Of a stretch of DNA of 60,540 bases, positions 8,403 to 17,888 are shown piece after piece. The stretch comes from Aquiluna sp. Its GTDB lineage: Bacteria; Actinomycetota; Actinomycetes; Actinomycetales; Microbacteriaceae. Within the stretch, counting starts at the first letter, position 1. The number at the start of each line of letters is the position of its first letter. The stretch spans positions 1-60,540 of the forward strand of contig JAQWUU010000027.1 in NCBI GenBank assembly GCA_029241985.1, written 5' to 3'. The translations under genes and the position numbers were made by a program. Below the pieces are notes generated by a model that saw only the letters and a program-made list of their open reading frames with translations, was not told the origin of the DNA and did no database searches.

Positions 8403-9401
8403 TTATGGGAGTTCTACAACCTGGGCCGCATAGGCAAGGCCAGCCCCGAAACCAATTTCTAAAGCATAGCCACCGGAGCTCACCTGCCCCTCCTGCAAGA
8501 GCCTATGCATTGCTAGTGGTATCGACGCGGCAGAGGTATTACCTGTTTGGGCAATGTCCCTAGCTACCACAACCGAATCCGGCAGCTTCAGCTGCTTCGC
8601 GAGCTCGTCAATTATCCGCATGTTGGCCTGGTGTGTCACTAGGGCGCTCAGATCCCCAGCCTCGATGCCAGCGGCTTCTAAGGCCTCATTGGCCACTTTG
8701 GCCATTTCCCAAACTGCCCACCTAAACACGGATTGCCCCTCTTGGACGAGTGTGGGCCAAGGAACCTTTCCGTCACGGAAGTCCAAGATTGAGTCGGTCA
8801 TGCCGACTTTGTCCCAGCTACTTCCGTCTGCTCCCCATACCGTTGTTGAAATACCGGGGTGGTCGCTTGGGCCAATAATTGCCGCTCCTGCACCGTCTCC
8901 AAGCAAAAAACTTATCGATCTGTCTGTGGGGGAGATGAAGTCAGAGAGTCTTTCGGCCCCAACTACAAGGACATATTCACTCAAGCCTGACCGAACCATG
9001 GCATCCGCCTGGGCAATTCCATAGCAGTAGCCTGCACAGGCCGCCGAGATGTCATACGCGGCAGCCTTATGGGCGCCGACTAATTCTGAAAGCAGTGATG
9101 CTCCTGACGGCGTCTGATAAGGAAAAGAAATGGTTGCAAGAATTACTGCACCAATTTGATCGGCTTCAATTCCTGATTTCTCAATAGCCTCTTTGGCGGC
9201 GACGGTAGCTAAGTCCATCAAGCTTTGATTTTCGGATGAGCGGGTTCTTGTTATAACACCCGTTCTCTGCTGAATCCATTCGTCCGAAGAATCTATTGGT
9301 CCTGCAATCTCGTCATTCGTGACAAGTAGGTCACCTCTTGCGGCACCGAGAGAATAGATGCGACTGTGCTGAATTGGCTGAGATTGCTTAAGTGTTTTCA
9401 A
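8403..9401 (-). CDS. fabH: beta-ketoacyl-ACP synthase III
   Basis: Starts fatty-acid synthesis by condensing a short acyl-CoA with malonyl-ACP. The catalytic triad is visible: C122 in ISAACAGYC, His in VTHQANMR (about 258) and Asn in TGNTSAAS (about 288). The 332 aa are normal. The ATG overlaps the fabD stop by 4 nt, so the two are translationally coupled. In relatives with branched membranes FabH prefers branched acyl-CoA primers; this cannot be decided from sequence here. Confidence 0.96.
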   Translation of the reverse strand: MKTLKQSQPIQHSRIYSLGAARGDLLVTNDEIAGPIDSSDEWIQQRTGVITRTRSSENQSLMDLATVAAKEAIEKSGIEADQIGAVILATISFPYQTPSGASLLSELVGAHKAAAYDISAACAGYCYGIAQADAMVRSGLSEYVLVVGAERLSDFISPTDRSISFLLGDGAGAAIIGPSDHPGISTTVWGADGSSWDKVGMTDSILDFRDGKVPWPTLVQEGQSVFRWAVWEMAKVANEALEAAGIEAGDLSALVTHQANMRIIDELAKQLKLPDSVVVARDIAQTGNTSAASIPLAMHRLLQEGQVSSGGYALEIGFGAGLAYAAQVVELP

Positions 9402-10291
9402 GCGAGCACCTTTTCAATGTCTGACGGAAGTTTCAAGGTTACTGGTGATGACTGCCCAACTCCACGTTTAACCAAACCTGCAAGAGCGCCTGCTGGCGGA
9501 AGTTCAGCAAAAATGAACTCTTCTTGCGGCATCGACTCCATGCAGAGATCCCACCTCACGGGGTTCGACACTTGTTTCACCAATGAATCCAAGTACGCCG
9601 TGCCTGAGGTCACCAAATCTCCGTTGGAATTGCTCCAAAGCATTATTTCTGGGTCGTTTGTTTGAATGCCTTTGCATGCTTCTGACAACTCTTGTTGAGC
9701 ACTGTCCATGAATGCCGTGTGAAAAGCGCCTGCAACTTTCAATCCGATGATGCGTGCTCGTTCGGGTGGATTCTCCAAGAGAAGCTTGATCGAACTCATC
9801 AAGCCTGCAGCTACCACCTGCCCAGCACCGTTGAAGTTGGCAACGGAAAGACCCAATTCATCGAGCTGGGCTTCGATTTCAGTTCTATCGCCCCCGAGGA
9901 TGGCTGCCATTGAAGTATCCGCAGCCGCAGCCGCTCTGGCCATCGCCTCACCCCTGGTTTTTACGAGGCTCATGGCATCTTGGTCACTTAGAACACCTGA
10001 GATTGCGGCGGCTGCAAATTCACCCACGGAGTGCCCAACCACTCCATCAACCTTGATGTCCTCAAACGAGGACCTGAACGCTGCTATGGAAGCTGCAACA
10101 ATCAATGGCTGAGCTATCGCGGTGTCCTTGATTTCATCCTCTTGGGCGACTGTTCCGAGTCGAACTAAATCCAGCCCAGATGCGTTCGCGAGCTTCGTGA
10201 GCTCAGTCTCGAACTGCGGCACACCTTCCAGCCACGGGCTCAAAAAACCCTGGACCTGTGAGCCTTGACCTGGGCATCCTAAAATTATCAT
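9398..10291 (-). CDS. fabD: malonyl-CoA:ACP transacylase
   Basis: Loads malonyl groups onto AcpP. The GQGSQ oxyanion loop is at 9-13, the active serine S88 in GHSVGEFAAA, and the partner histidine in AGAFHTAFM. The 297 aa match the family. The gene begins 4 bp after the fasR stop with an AAGG site upstream and overlaps fabH by 4 nt, making fasR-fabD-fabH-acpP-fabF a single tight unit. Confidence 0.95.
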   Translation of the reverse strand: MIILGCPGQGSQVQGFLSPWLEGVPQFETELTKLANASGLDLVRLGTVAQEDEIKDTAIAQPLIVAASIAAFRSSFEDIKVDGVVGHSVGEFAAAAISGVLSDQDAMSLVKTRGEAMARAAAAADTSMAAILGGDRTEIEAQLDELGLSVANFNGAGQVVAAGLMSSIKLLLENPPERARIIGLKVAGAFHTAFMDSAQQELSEACKGIQTNDPEIMLWSNSNGDLVTSGTAYLDSLVKQVSNPVRWDLCMESMPQEEFIFAELPPAGALAGLVKRGVGQSSPVTLKLPSDIEKVLA

Positions 10292-10295
10292 CTTG

Positions 10296-11456
10296 CTACC
10301 TTCTAAGACCGGATTCGGAATCGTTGATGGAGCCTAAAACTATTGCAATTTGGAGCAGAAACGCGGTTCTTGGGTCTGTGGGGTCGGCCCCAATTAGTTC
10401 TTCGATCTTCTTCAGGCGGTAACGCACGGTGTTTGCGTGCACAAATAACTCCTTGGAAGTCGCCTCAAGCGAGCTACCAAGGTCTAAATAGGTCTTTAGG
10501 GTTTGCAATAGGTCGGTTTGCGTGTCCGCTAGCGGGGTATAGAGAGTTTCGAGGATTAGGTTTTTGGCCGTTGGGTCTCCTGCAAGAGCTCTTTCAGGCA
10601 GCAACTGATCGGCCTGCGTTGGACGAGCCATTCGGCTCACAACGCCCGCCACAGAAAATGCAGACAAAGCGGCATTGGCGGACCGAGATGCGTCTGACAC
10701 GCTCAGTACGGTAGGACCCAAAACCAAGGGCCCGCCTGAAAAGTAGCCTTCAAGCCCGGTCGCGATTGCTTGCATCTTGTCTGATGCGTTGGAGTCGTGC
10801 TCGATTAGACCGATCACAATTACCTGTCTTCGTCCCTGAATCCCAATCAGGACATCTGCACCAAGTTTGCGTGCAATCTTCCTGACAGCATCGGAGTCAT
10901 CGATTACTGGGGTTCCTCCCAGTAGCACAGCGACTTCACCATCGGCTTGCCATCCAAGGGCTGCGACTCGAGAGCTAATCTCTTGGGATCTTTCCCCGCT
11001 GACGATCGAATCAACCACTAATGCTTCCAGACGCGCATCCCACAGCCCTCTTGCTTCAGCAGCTTTTGCATAAACATCAGCTGCGCTAAAAGCCATGTCT
11101 CTGGAATATTTCAGGATGGCCGACTGAAGATCAGGGTGGTCTCGGACTACCGCTTCCTCAACCATTTCCACGACAACCTGAATGAGCTGCAAAGTTTCCT
11201 GGAGAGATATAGACCTCAGTAATTCACGGGGGGCGTTTCCGAAGACGTCAGCCGCAACCCAGGGCTGCGCCTGTGGGTTTTCGTACCAGTTTATGAAACT
11301 CGTAATTCCAGCCTGCGCCACGGAGCCAACAGCAGCTCGTCTCGCTGGCGGCATTTGCCTATACCAAGGCAGAGTTTCGTCCAGCCGAATAAGCGTTGCA
11401 GTGGCGAGCTCCCCGGCGATGGAGTTCAACCACGCAAGGTGCTTAGGCTTCGCCAC
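10296..11456 (-). CDS. fasR: PucR-type transcriptional regulator, FasR-like
   Basis: Regulator with a C-terminal PucR helix-turn-helix: [20 protein letters not shown] followed by [12 protein letters not shown]. The N-terminal and central parts lack recognisable enzyme motifs. Position directly before fabD matches Streptomyces coelicolor FasR, a PucR-type activator of fabD-fabH-acpP-fabF; the assignment rests on that synteny. GTG at 11456, giving VAKPKHLAW, is preferred over the ATG at 11549 because the longer form would overlap aceE by about 100 bp; even so there is a 14-nt overlap with the aceE stop. It was probably once part of a larger PDH/FAS transcription unit. Confidence 0.85.
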   Translation of the reverse strand: MAKPKHLAWLNSIAGELATATLIRLDETLPWYRQMPPARRAAVGSVAQAGITSFINWYENPQAQPWVAADVFGNAPRELLRSISLQETLQLIQVVVEMVEEAVVRDHPDLQSAILKYSRDMAFSAADVYAKAAEARGLWDARLEALVVDSIVSGERSQEISSRVAALGWQADGEVAVLLGGTPVIDDSDAVRKIARKLGADVLIGIQGRRQVIVIGLIEHDSNASDKMQAIATGLEGYFSGGPLVLGPTVLSVSDASRSANAALSAFSVAGVVSRMARPTQADQLLPERALAGDPTAKNLILETLYTPLADTQTDLLQTLKTYLDLGSSLEATSKELFVHANTVRYRLKKIEELIGADPTDPRTAFLLQIAIVLGSINDSESGLRR

Positions 11457-14166
11457 CGGCCGATCCACTTGTTCCAGCTGCAACATCGTGCAGGCGATAC
11501 TTGTCAATGGCTTGCTGCGGGACGCTTGGGTCAATCTTGCCCTCATCAACCAATTGCTCGAGTACTCGAACTGCGATTGAAGGTCCGTCTATCTTGAAGA
11601 ATCTCCGTGCTGCTGGTCTAGTGTCTGAGAAACCGAAGCCATCTGCACCGAGCGTTGCATAAGGCCCGGGAACCCAAGGTCTGATCATGTCAGGGACTGC
11701 GTGCATGTAGTCGCTGACACCTACTGTTGGGCCTTCAGAAGAAGCTAGTTTCTGAGCTACATAAGCAGTCTCTCCGGCTTCATTCGGATAAAGGAACCTG
11801 TGCTCGTCAACTCTTAGTCCGTCGCGGCGCAGTTCTGTCCAGCTTGTAACCGACCAAACGTCAGCTGAGACTCCCCACTCCTCGAGTAACATCTGTGCTT
11901 CGTTGGCCCAGGGCAAGCCGACGCCCGATGCCAAAATCTTGGCCTTATGACCCGGCTTTTGACTCTGACTGATCTGATGTATTCCGCGGATGATGCCATC
12001 GACGTCTACATTCTCTGGCTCTACCGGTTGCAACATGGGTTCGTTGTAGACAGTTATGTAGTACATCACGTTTGGGTCTTGGTGCTGGCCGCCATACATT
12101 CGCTCGATACCGCTTCTCACAATGTGAGCGACTTCGTAACCGTATGCCGGGTCATAGCTGACAACAGCAGGGTTTGTGCTCGCCAACACCGGGGAGTGCC
12201 CATCAGCGTGCTGGAGACCTTCACCTGTCAGCGTTGTCCTGCCCGCCGTGGCGCCGATCATGAAACCACGCACCATTTGGTCTCCGGCTAGCCAGATTGC
12301 ATCTGCCGTTCTTTGGAATCCAAACATTGAATAGAAAACGTAAAAGGGAATGATCGGCTCACCGTGGGTTGAGTAGCTCGAGCCAGCGGCTGTGAACGCA
12401 GCCAATGAACCAGCTTCGTTGATCCCAGTGTGAAGAATCTGTCCGTCAGTTGCTTCTTTATAGCTTAGAAGCAGTTCACGGTCTACTGACATGTAGTGCT
12501 GGCCACGTGGGTTGTAGATCTTGGCTGTTGGGAAGAACGCATCCATACCAAAAGTACGTGCTTCATCCGGGATGATCATGGAAATCCTTGGGCCAGTGCC
12601 CTCAGATCTGAGCAGGTCCTTGAGCATCCTGACGAATGCCATGGTTGTGGCTATTTCTTGATTGCCAGAGCCTTTTCTTGGCGCGTCGTAGGCCTTGTCT
12701 TCTGGAAGCTTGAAATCAACGAACTTGCTTCGGCGCTCTGGAAGGTAACCGCCCAATTCGCGACGACGCTCATGCATGTACTGAATTTCAGGGGCATCGC
12801 TTCCGGGGTGGAAATAGGGAGGCTGGTAAGGATCGGCCTCAAGTTGGGCGTCCGTAATTGGCACCCGCATTTCGTCTCTAAAACCCTTCAGATTGTCGAG
12901 CGTAAGCTTCTTCATCTGATGAGTCGCGTTTCTGCCCTCGAAGCTCTTGCCGAGGCCATAACCCTTTACGGTCTTGGTAATGATGACCGTAGGCTGACCC
13001 TTGTGGTTGACCGCTGCGTTATAAGCTGCATAGATTTTGTTGTAGTCATGGCCACCACGCTTGAGTCCCCAAATTTGGTCGTCTGTCATACCGTCCACAA
13101 GGGCAGATGTCCTTGGATCGCGACCGAAGAAGTTCTCCCGCACGAACGCACCGGATTCAGCTTTATAGGTCTGGTAGTCGCCGTCTGGCGTCTTGTTCAT
13201 GAGGTCAACAAGGGCTCCATCATGATCTTTATTGAGAAGTTCATCCCATTCACGGCCCCAAATAACTTTGATGACATTCCAACCCGCACCTCTGAAGAAG
13301 CTCTCGAGTTCCTGGATTATCTTCCCGTTACCTCGGACTGGGCCATCAAGGCGCTGGAGGTTTGCATTTACGACAAATGTCAAATTGTCTAGGCCGTCGT
13401 TGGCTGCTAGTTGCAACGCTCCACGGCTCTCAACTTCATCCAACTCTCCATCACCCAGGAATGCCCAAACATGCTGCTGGCTGGTGTCTTTAAAGCCACG
13501 CCCCTGAAGGTAGCGATTGAATTGAGCCTGGTAAATTGCGTTGATCGGACCTAGTCCCATTGAAACTGTCGGGAACTGCCAAAACTCAGGCAAGAGTCGA
13601 GGATGCGGGTAGGACGGTAGACCACCGGTTGGTACCGACTTTTCCTGCCTAAAGGCATCCATTTGCTGAGTGCTTAGTCTGTCTTCTAGAAAACCTCTGG
13701 CGTAAGCTCCCGGGGAGGCATGCCCCTGAATAAAAATCTGGTCTGCGCCTGCCTCATGATCGTGGCCCTTGAAAAAATGGTTGAATCCAACCTCATAGAG
13801 CGACGCGCTAGACGCGAAGGATGAGATGTGTCCACCGACGGCGATCCCGGGCCTTTGTGCACGGTGGACCATGATTGCTGCGTTCCAGCGCATCCAAGCG
13901 CGATAGGTGCGCTCGAGCTGCTCGTCCCCAGGGAATTCTGGTTCGTCCTCAGGGGAGATGGTGTTTATGTAGTCCGTTGTTGGAACCAGTGGAACATTGA
14001 GTTGCAAATCGTGTGAACGCCTAAGAAGTGATTGCATGATTTCCCGTGCACGACCTCTGCCTTGATTCTTAGCAAGGGCGTCGAGCGACTCAAGCCACTC
14101 TGAGGTTTCTTGCGGGTCCTGGTCTGGCATCGGGGGAGTGAATGCATCTTGATTGTTGATAGACAA
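11443..14166 (-). CDS. aceE: pyruvate dehydrogenase E1 component (homodimeric)
   Basis: Thiamine-diphosphate enzyme that decarboxylates pyruvate and acetylates the lipoyl arm of E2. The 907-aa length is typical of the homodimeric AceE type. Visible are the ThDP motif starting [10 protein letters not shown] with its later VNAN, the N-terminal [20 protein letters not shown] region and the central TVKGYGLGK. The ATG at 14166 is followed by [10 protein letters not shown]2 and E3 partners (30288-33068) and the lipoylation genes lie 16-22 kb away. Antisense open frames on the plus strand inside it are shadows. Confidence 0.97.
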   Translation of the reverse strand: MSINNQDAFTPPMPDQDPQETSEWLESLDALAKNQGRGRAREIMQSLLRRSHDLQLNVPLVPTTDYINTISPEDEPEFPGDEQLERTYRAWMRWNAAIMVHRAQRPGIAVGGHISSFASSASLYEVGFNHFFKGHDHEAGADQIFIQGHASPGAYARGFLEDRLSTQQMDAFRQEKSVPTGGLPSYPHPRLLPEFWQFPTVSMGLGPINAIYQAQFNRYLQGRGFKDTSQQHVWAFLGDGELDEVESRGALQLAANDGLDNLTFVVNANLQRLDGPVRGNGKIIQELESFFRGAGWNVIKVIWGREWDELLNKDHDGALVDLMNKTPDGDYQTYKAESGAFVRENFFGRDPRTSALVDGMTDDQIWGLKRGGHDYNKIYAAYNAAVNHKGQPTVIITKTVKGYGLGKSFEGRNATHQMKKLTLDNLKGFRDEMRVPITDAQLEADPYQPPYFHPGSDAPEIQYMHERRRELGGYLPERRSKFVDFKLPEDKAYDAPRKGSGNQEIATTMAFVRMLKDLLRSEGTGPRISMIIPDEARTFGMDAFFPTAKIYNPRGQHYMSVDRELLLSYKEATDGQILHTGINEAGSLAAFTAAGSSYSTHGEPIIPFYVFYSMFGFQRTADAIWLAGDQMVRGFMIGATAGRTTLTGEGLQHADGHSPVLASTNPAVVSYDPAYGYEVAHIVRSGIERMYGGQHQDPNVMYYITVYNEPMLQPVEPENVDVDGIIRGIHQISQSQKPGHKAKILASGVGLPWANEAQMLLEEWGVSADVWSVTSWTELRRDGLRVDEHRFLYPNEAGETAYVAQKLASSEGPTVGVSDYMHAVPDMIRPWVPGPYATLGADGFGFSDTRPAARRFFKIDGPSIAVRVLEQLVDEGKIDPSVPQQAIDKYRLHDVAAGTSGSAGGEA

Positions 14167-14279
14167 CTGAGCCTCTTTTCGTGGCTTGCTTATGGCGTGC
14201 TCTTGTGTGAGCGTCTAAAGTCTACCCATCGGTAACATTTTTTTGGTGGACACCAGTCCAATAAGACCTAGGGAGACAA

Positions 14280-14738
14280 ATGTCAGTTGCAGTCGGTGAA
14301 AAGGCGCCAAAATTCACTCTAACCAACCAGCACGGGGAGGAAGTGTCTCTTGCGAGCTTTGAGGGTAAGAAACCAGTTGTCCTGGTGTTTTACCCTCTCT
14401 CATTCTCAGGGACCTGCACTGGCGAGTTGTGTGAGATTCGCGACAACATTTCAATGTTTCAGTCGGCTGATGTTGAACTTTTGGCAATCTCGGTGGATTC
14501 CAAGTTCACACAGGCCAAATTTGCGGAGGACCAAGGATATAGCTTCAGTCTTCTAGCGGATTTCTGGCCCCATGGCGCTGTATCGGAACTATATGATGTT
14601 TTTCTTGAGGATAAGGGTCACGGAACACGCGGCACCTTTGTAATCAATGCTGCAGGTGTGCTGGTAGCTAAGTTCATCACCTCACCGGGTGAAGCCAGAG
14701 ATCTAAATTCATATAAAAAGGCACTGGAACTTCTCTAG
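14280..14738 (+). CDS. peroxiredoxin, AhpE/Bcp-like
   Basis: Thiol peroxidase that reduces hydroperoxides. The thioredoxin-like fold begins with VGEKAPKFTLTNQHGEEVSL; the peroxidatic cysteine is C46 in FSGTCTGELC, and a second cysteine, C51, sits five residues later where a resolving cysteine occurs in atypical 2-Cys Bcp proteins. The surrounding FYPL.FSGTC sequence is nearer to mycobacterial AhpE. The 152 aa are normal. The start has an AGGGAG site and diverges from aceE with about 113 bp between, a pairing often seen in actinobacteria. Confidence 0.92.
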   Translation: MSVAVGEKAPKFTLTNQHGEEVSLASFEGKKPVVLVFYPLSFSGTCTGELCEIRDNISMFQSADVELLAISVDSKFTQAKFAEDQGYSFSLLADFWPHGAVSELYDVFLEDKGHGTRGTFVINAAGVLVAKFITSPGEARDLNSYKKALELL

Positions 14739-14752
14739 TAGTCAAAAAGTAG

Positions 14753-14758
14753 TATGAT
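14753..14758 (+). promoter_or_regulatory. possible -10 box for tRNA-Val(TAC)
   Basis: TATGAT lies eight bases before the tRNA, the right distance for a start just upstream of the mature 5' end. No convincing -35 is present, so this is weak support. Confidence 0.3.
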
Positions 14759-14766
14759 TTCGCGAG

Positions 14767-14839
14767 GGGCCTTTAGCTCAGTTGGTAGAGCGCCACGTTT
14801 ACACCGTGGATGTCATCGGTTCGAGCCCGGTAGGGCCCA
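14767..14839 (+). tRNA. tRNA-Val (TAC)
   Basis: A complete cloverleaf. Acceptor gggcctt (14767-14773) pairs with agggccc (14832-14838); the D arm is gctcagttggtagagc; anticodon stem ccacg/cgtgg encloses loop tttacac with anticodon TAC; T arm atcgg-ttcgagc-ccggt; discriminator A at 14839. CCA is not encoded. It reads GUA, GUG and, by wobble, other Val codons. Confidence 0.96.
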
Positions 14840-14900
14840 CTCGAACGGCTTAGTTGCCATGAAACCGGCATTTCTAGCCATAATCTGATTGGCTATTGCT

Positions 14901-15704
14901 ATGGAAATACTCTCCACGCTAATCAAGCACTTCGAGGAAATCTGGCCAGACACTGGCACTGAGTCTTGGGATTTTCCTGGCTTGATGCTTGGAAATCCCA
15001 ACCAAGAGATTTCCAGTTGCATGCTGACTGTGGATGTGACCCTTGCAACCATTGAAGAGGCGTCGAATAATGGGGCTCAACTGATCATTGCTCATCACCC
15101 GCTTTTTTTGCACGGTGCACACGAGCTTTCGGAAATCAACCCTAAGGGTGCCATAGCTGCCCTTGCCGCCAGGAAAGGCGTGGCGGTGTACGCAGCTCAC
15201 ACCAACGCTGATTTCGTTGCTGGTGGCGTTTCAGAAACACTTGCAACGAGAATCGGCGTGGACATCCAAGGAAAGTCGGACGATTTTTCCAAACAGGGGG
15301 TAATCGGGACGCTCAAGGAGCCGACCTCGCTGATTGGTTTTTCAAGGTCAGTAGCAAAAGTCCTGCCACCAGTTGCGCAGGGCGTCAAGGTGTCGGGTGA
15401 TCCTGACAAAGTAATCTCAAGAATTGGTCTGGTTGCAGGAGCTGGTGACAGCTTTCTGGAAAGAGCACTTGATCAGAACTTGGATCTGTTCATTACTTCA
15501 GACCTGCGTCACCACAAATCCCTAGATTTTATTGAGTCTTCGAATCTAAACGACGGACCGGCACTAATGGATATTTCGCACTGGGCTGCTGAGTGGCTTT
15601 GGTTGGAGCGAGTGCAATCGGACTTAGCCGGTGCGTTTCCATCCGTAAAGTTTGAAGTAAGTGATATTTCAACCGACCCCTGGGACTTCGTGGTGATGCA
15701 ATGA
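14901..15704 (+). CDS. Nif3-like dinuclear metal centre protein
   Basis: Member of the NIF3/YbgI family, which forms hexameric rings holding a two-metal site; the substrate is uncertain, and E. coli YbgI has been linked to GTP cyclohydrolase I-like activity. The metal-binding histidines are in LIIAHHPLFLHG, with others in the C-terminal part (DISHWAAEW). The 267 aa match the short form without the inserted PII-like domain. ATG at 14901 is used; a TTG at 14889 is in frame, and neither has a clear ribosome site. It overlaps the next gene by 4 nt (ATGA), starting a coupled three-gene unit. Confidence 0.9.
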   Translation: MEILSTLIKHFEEIWPDTGTESWDFPGLMLGNPNQEISSCMLTVDVTLATIEEASNNGAQLIIAHHPLFLHGAHELSEINPKGAIAALAARKGVAVYAAHTNADFVAGGVSETLATRIGVDIQGKSDDFSKQGVIGTLKEPTSLIGFSRSVAKVLPPVAQGVKVSGDPDKVISRIGLVAGAGDSFLERALDQNLDLFITSDLRHHKSLDFIESSNLNDGPALMDISHWAAEWLWLERVQSDLAGAFPSVKFEVSDISTDPWDFVVMQ

Positions 15705-16414
15705 AAATAGACAGTAATCAACTTCCCGAACTAATGAGGTTGCAGCAGCTTCTAGCTGAAGCGGCGAAGCTGGAGAAGCGGATCCGACAGGTTGAGTCAG
15801 GGGAGCAAGCTGAAGCGATAAGGGTTTCGTTGCTAGCACAGAGTGCCATGGCCAGCCAGCTCTTATCTGACCATGATCAGGTTGAGCGTGATGTGAGGCG
15901 GGCTGAGGTTGATCTGGAGTTAGTGGAAAAGCGGATTGCTCAGGATAATCAGCGCCTCGCCTCTTCCTCCGATGCCAAAGTGATTACTGGAATACAGCAC
16001 GAACTTGAAACTCTTGCGAAGCGCAAGGGTGAACTTGAAGAGGCGCAATTAGTGTTGATGGAGGCGGCGGACCAGTCAAACCTTGGCCAGGAAGCCGTTC
16101 AGTTGCACCGTAAGCAACTTCAAACTGAACTTACTGCCGCCACTGAAAACGCAGCTGCTGAGCTCAGCGCTCTGACAAGTGAGCTGGGTAGCGTGAATGG
16201 GGACATGGTAGGCATTAGAAAAGTCCTGGATGACGAGTTGTTGGAACTCTTTGACAAGATTCGAGTGCGGGGAACAGCTATTGGTCGCCTAAAAGATTCG
16301 ACGTGTGGCGCATGCAACATGAACCTCACTTCTACCGCAGTTGGTCAGCTCAGCGCCCTGTCTCAAGATGAACTGGCCAGGTGCCCGGAGTGCAGCGCGA
16401 TTCTGGTTAGATAA
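15701..16414 (+). CDS. C4 zinc-ribbon, coiled-coil protein (CdsZ/zf-RING_7 family)
   Basis: 237-residue protein made almost entirely of heptad-rich helices (about 5-185) and ending in a zinc ribbon with Cys pairs CGAC near 203-206 and CPEC near 229-232. Homologues (Pfam zf-RING_7) are widespread in actinobacteria and usually lie between a Nif3-like gene and an RNase H/phosphatase fusion, as here. A role in nucleic-acid or ribosome-associated processes is suspected for the family but not established. It is coupled to both neighbours: ATGA overlap upstream, and its TAA shares one base with the next ATG. Confidence 0.88.
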   Translation: MKIDSNQLPELMRLQQLLAEAAKLEKRIRQVESGEQAEAIRVSLLAQSAMASQLLSDHDQVERDVRRAEVDLELVEKRIAQDNQRLASSSDAKVITGIQHELETLAKRKGELEEAQLVLMEAADQSNLGQEAVQLHRKQLQTELTAATENAAAELSALTSELGSVNGDMVGIRKVLDDELLELFDKIRVRGTAIGRLKDSTCGACNMNLTSTAVGQLSALSQDELARCPECSAILVR

Positions 16415-17523
16415 TGATCTTTGTTTATTGCGATGGTGCATCAAGGGGAAATCCGGGGCCGGCCTCTTACGGGGTGCACATAGAAGATTCCAATGGCAGA
16501 ACCATTGCAGATTTTGGGGAAGGCTTAGGGGACCAAACAAATAATTTCGCGGAGTATCAGGGCGTAATAGCAGCGCTGCGATTCCTCACTGCGACCGAAT
16601 TCCGAAACCTGACAATACGCCTCGATTCGAAATTAGTAGTCGAGCAGCTCAGTGGCAGATGGAAAGTTAAGAGCCCAGATATTCGAGAACTTGTGGCAGA
16701 AGCCAGTCAGCTATTGGGGGCGTTCGATGTAAAGCTTGAGTGGATCCCCAGGGAAAAGAACACCATTGCAGACTCCCTGGCAAATCGGGCTCTAGACGAG
16801 GGTGATTTCCAAACTCGAGAGGCATCCCTGCCCCTTGCCACGATTCAGCCAAGAAGCATTAGAGCACCGCGGCAACTGGTCGAACCGACAACAGTGGTGG
16901 TTATCCGCCATGGCAGCACCGCCAGCACCGAGGCTAATTTGATCTCCGGGGGAGACGGCGATGATCCGGTGCTAAGTAGCTTGGGTGAAACTGAAGCCTC
17001 CCTAGCTGCCGCAGCAATTCCAGACTTACTAGATTTTTATCAACTTCCCGGCGTAAGCCGGATTGTTCACTCTCCAATGACTCGGACCACCCAAACCGCC
17101 AATGCCATTGCAGCAACTCTTCGAATAGAAACCGAAAGCGATTCTCGGTTGAAGGAGATTGGATTTGGTGATTGGGAAGGTATCTCAATGACCGAACTGG
17201 AGGTTGATTCGAATGCGGCAGTCGCAGCTTGGAGAAATTCAGCTACCTCCAAGCCTCCTCGGGGTGAATCAATCGAAGAGCTCGAGGCACGAGTGGCAAG
17301 GGCTGTAACAGAGTTGGTTGCCAGCTCTCAGGGTAAGACGGTCGCAATAGTGACACACATGATGCCAACCAGGGCAATCGCGAGAATGGCCCAGAGGTCA
17401 AACGATCAGACGAACTGGAACATAAATTTTGCACCCTGCGGCATCAGTATTTACAGGTTCTATGGGACGGATTTTGCAGAGTCATTCTGCATCAATTCTT
17501 GCGGCCACCTAATTCATCGTTAG
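16414..17523 (+). CDS. bifunctional RNase HI / histidine phosphatase
   Basis: Fusion of two enzymes in 369 aa. The N-terminal RNase HI domain (about 1-130) has its acidic catalytic set at D7 (VYCDGASRGNPG), E47 (NNFAEYQG), D71 (IRLDSKLV) and D120 (NTIADSLAN). The C-terminal domain (about 158-369) is a CobC/phosphoglycerate-mutase-like phosphatase with VVIRHGST (R165, H166) and the second His in VAIVTHMM. The same arrangement is known in Mycobacterium tuberculosis Rv2228c, where the RNase H part degrades RNA in RNA/DNA hybrids and the phosphatase is CobC-like. Translationally coupled to the zinc-ribbon gene; its 3' end probably carries the rnpB promoter. Confidence 0.93.
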   Translation: MIFVYCDGASRGNPGPASYGVHIEDSNGRTIADFGEGLGDQTNNFAEYQGVIAALRFLTATEFRNLTIRLDSKLVVEQLSGRWKVKSPDIRELVAEASQLLGAFDVKLEWIPREKNTIADSLANRALDEGDFQTREASLPLATIQPRSIRAPRQLVEPTTVVVIRHGSTASTEANLISGGDGDDPVLSSLGETEASLAAAAIPDLLDFYQLPGVSRIVHSPMTRTTQTANAIAATLRIETESDSRLKEIGFGDWEGISMTELEVDSNAAVAAWRNSATSKPPRGESIEELEARVARAVTELVASSQGKTVAIVTHMMPTRAIARMAQRSNDQTNWNINFAPCGISIYRFYGTDFAESFCINSCGHLIHR

Positions 17524-17526
17524 TCT
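17499..17526 (+). promoter_or_regulatory. predicted promoter of rnpB
   Basis: TTGCGG (17499-17504), a 16-bp spacer and TAGTCT (17521-17526) place a start at about 17533, matching the base of the P1 helix. It overlaps the last codons and stop of the RNase H gene. Confidence 0.4.
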
Positions 17527-17533
17527 TAGTAAC

Positions 17534-17888
17534 TGAGATGGGTCGGCTAGACGGTCGCGGCATTGCCGAGGAACGTCCGGGCTCCAAATAGCACAGTGGT
17601 GGGTAACGCCCACCTGAGGTAACTCAAGAGAACAGTGCAACAGAAAGTAAACCGCCTTCCTTGTGGAAGGTAAGGGTGAAACGGTGGTGTAAGAGACCAC
17701 CAGCGATTCAGGTGACTGAGTCGGCTATGTAAACCTCACTGGGAGCAAGACCAAGCAGAAGGCGTTTTGAGAGCGGCTAGTTCAAGCCTTTGGGTAGGTT
17801 GCTAGAGCCACCGAGCAATTTGTGGCCGAGATAGATGGCCGTCAGTGCTTAGGCGCTACAGAACCCGGCGTATCGGCCGACCCATCTC
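17534..17888 (+). ncRNA. rnpB: RNase P RNA (class A)
   Basis: Catalytic RNA of RNase P, which matures the 5' ends of tRNAs. The 5' strand gagatgggtcggc (17535-17547) pairs with gccgacccatctc (17875-17887) to make helix P1. Conserved regions are present: CR-I gaggaacgtccgggctcc, the agtaaaccgcc segment, gggtgaaacggtg, and CR-V containing agaacccggcgtatcggcc. The length of about 355 nt is normal for actinobacteria. Its last 33 nt are also the antisense of the ppgK 3' end. Confidence 0.96.

Noticed and set aside
12496-13392. 298-codon open frame on the plus strand inside aceE
   Set aside because: It is wholly antisense to a highly conserved enzyme, has no ribosome site and no recognisable family; it is a codon-bias shadow.
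14813-15052. Minus-strand frame across tRNA-Val and the Nif3-like gene
   Set aside because: Overlaps a tRNA and a conserved gene on the opposite strand with no coding signal.
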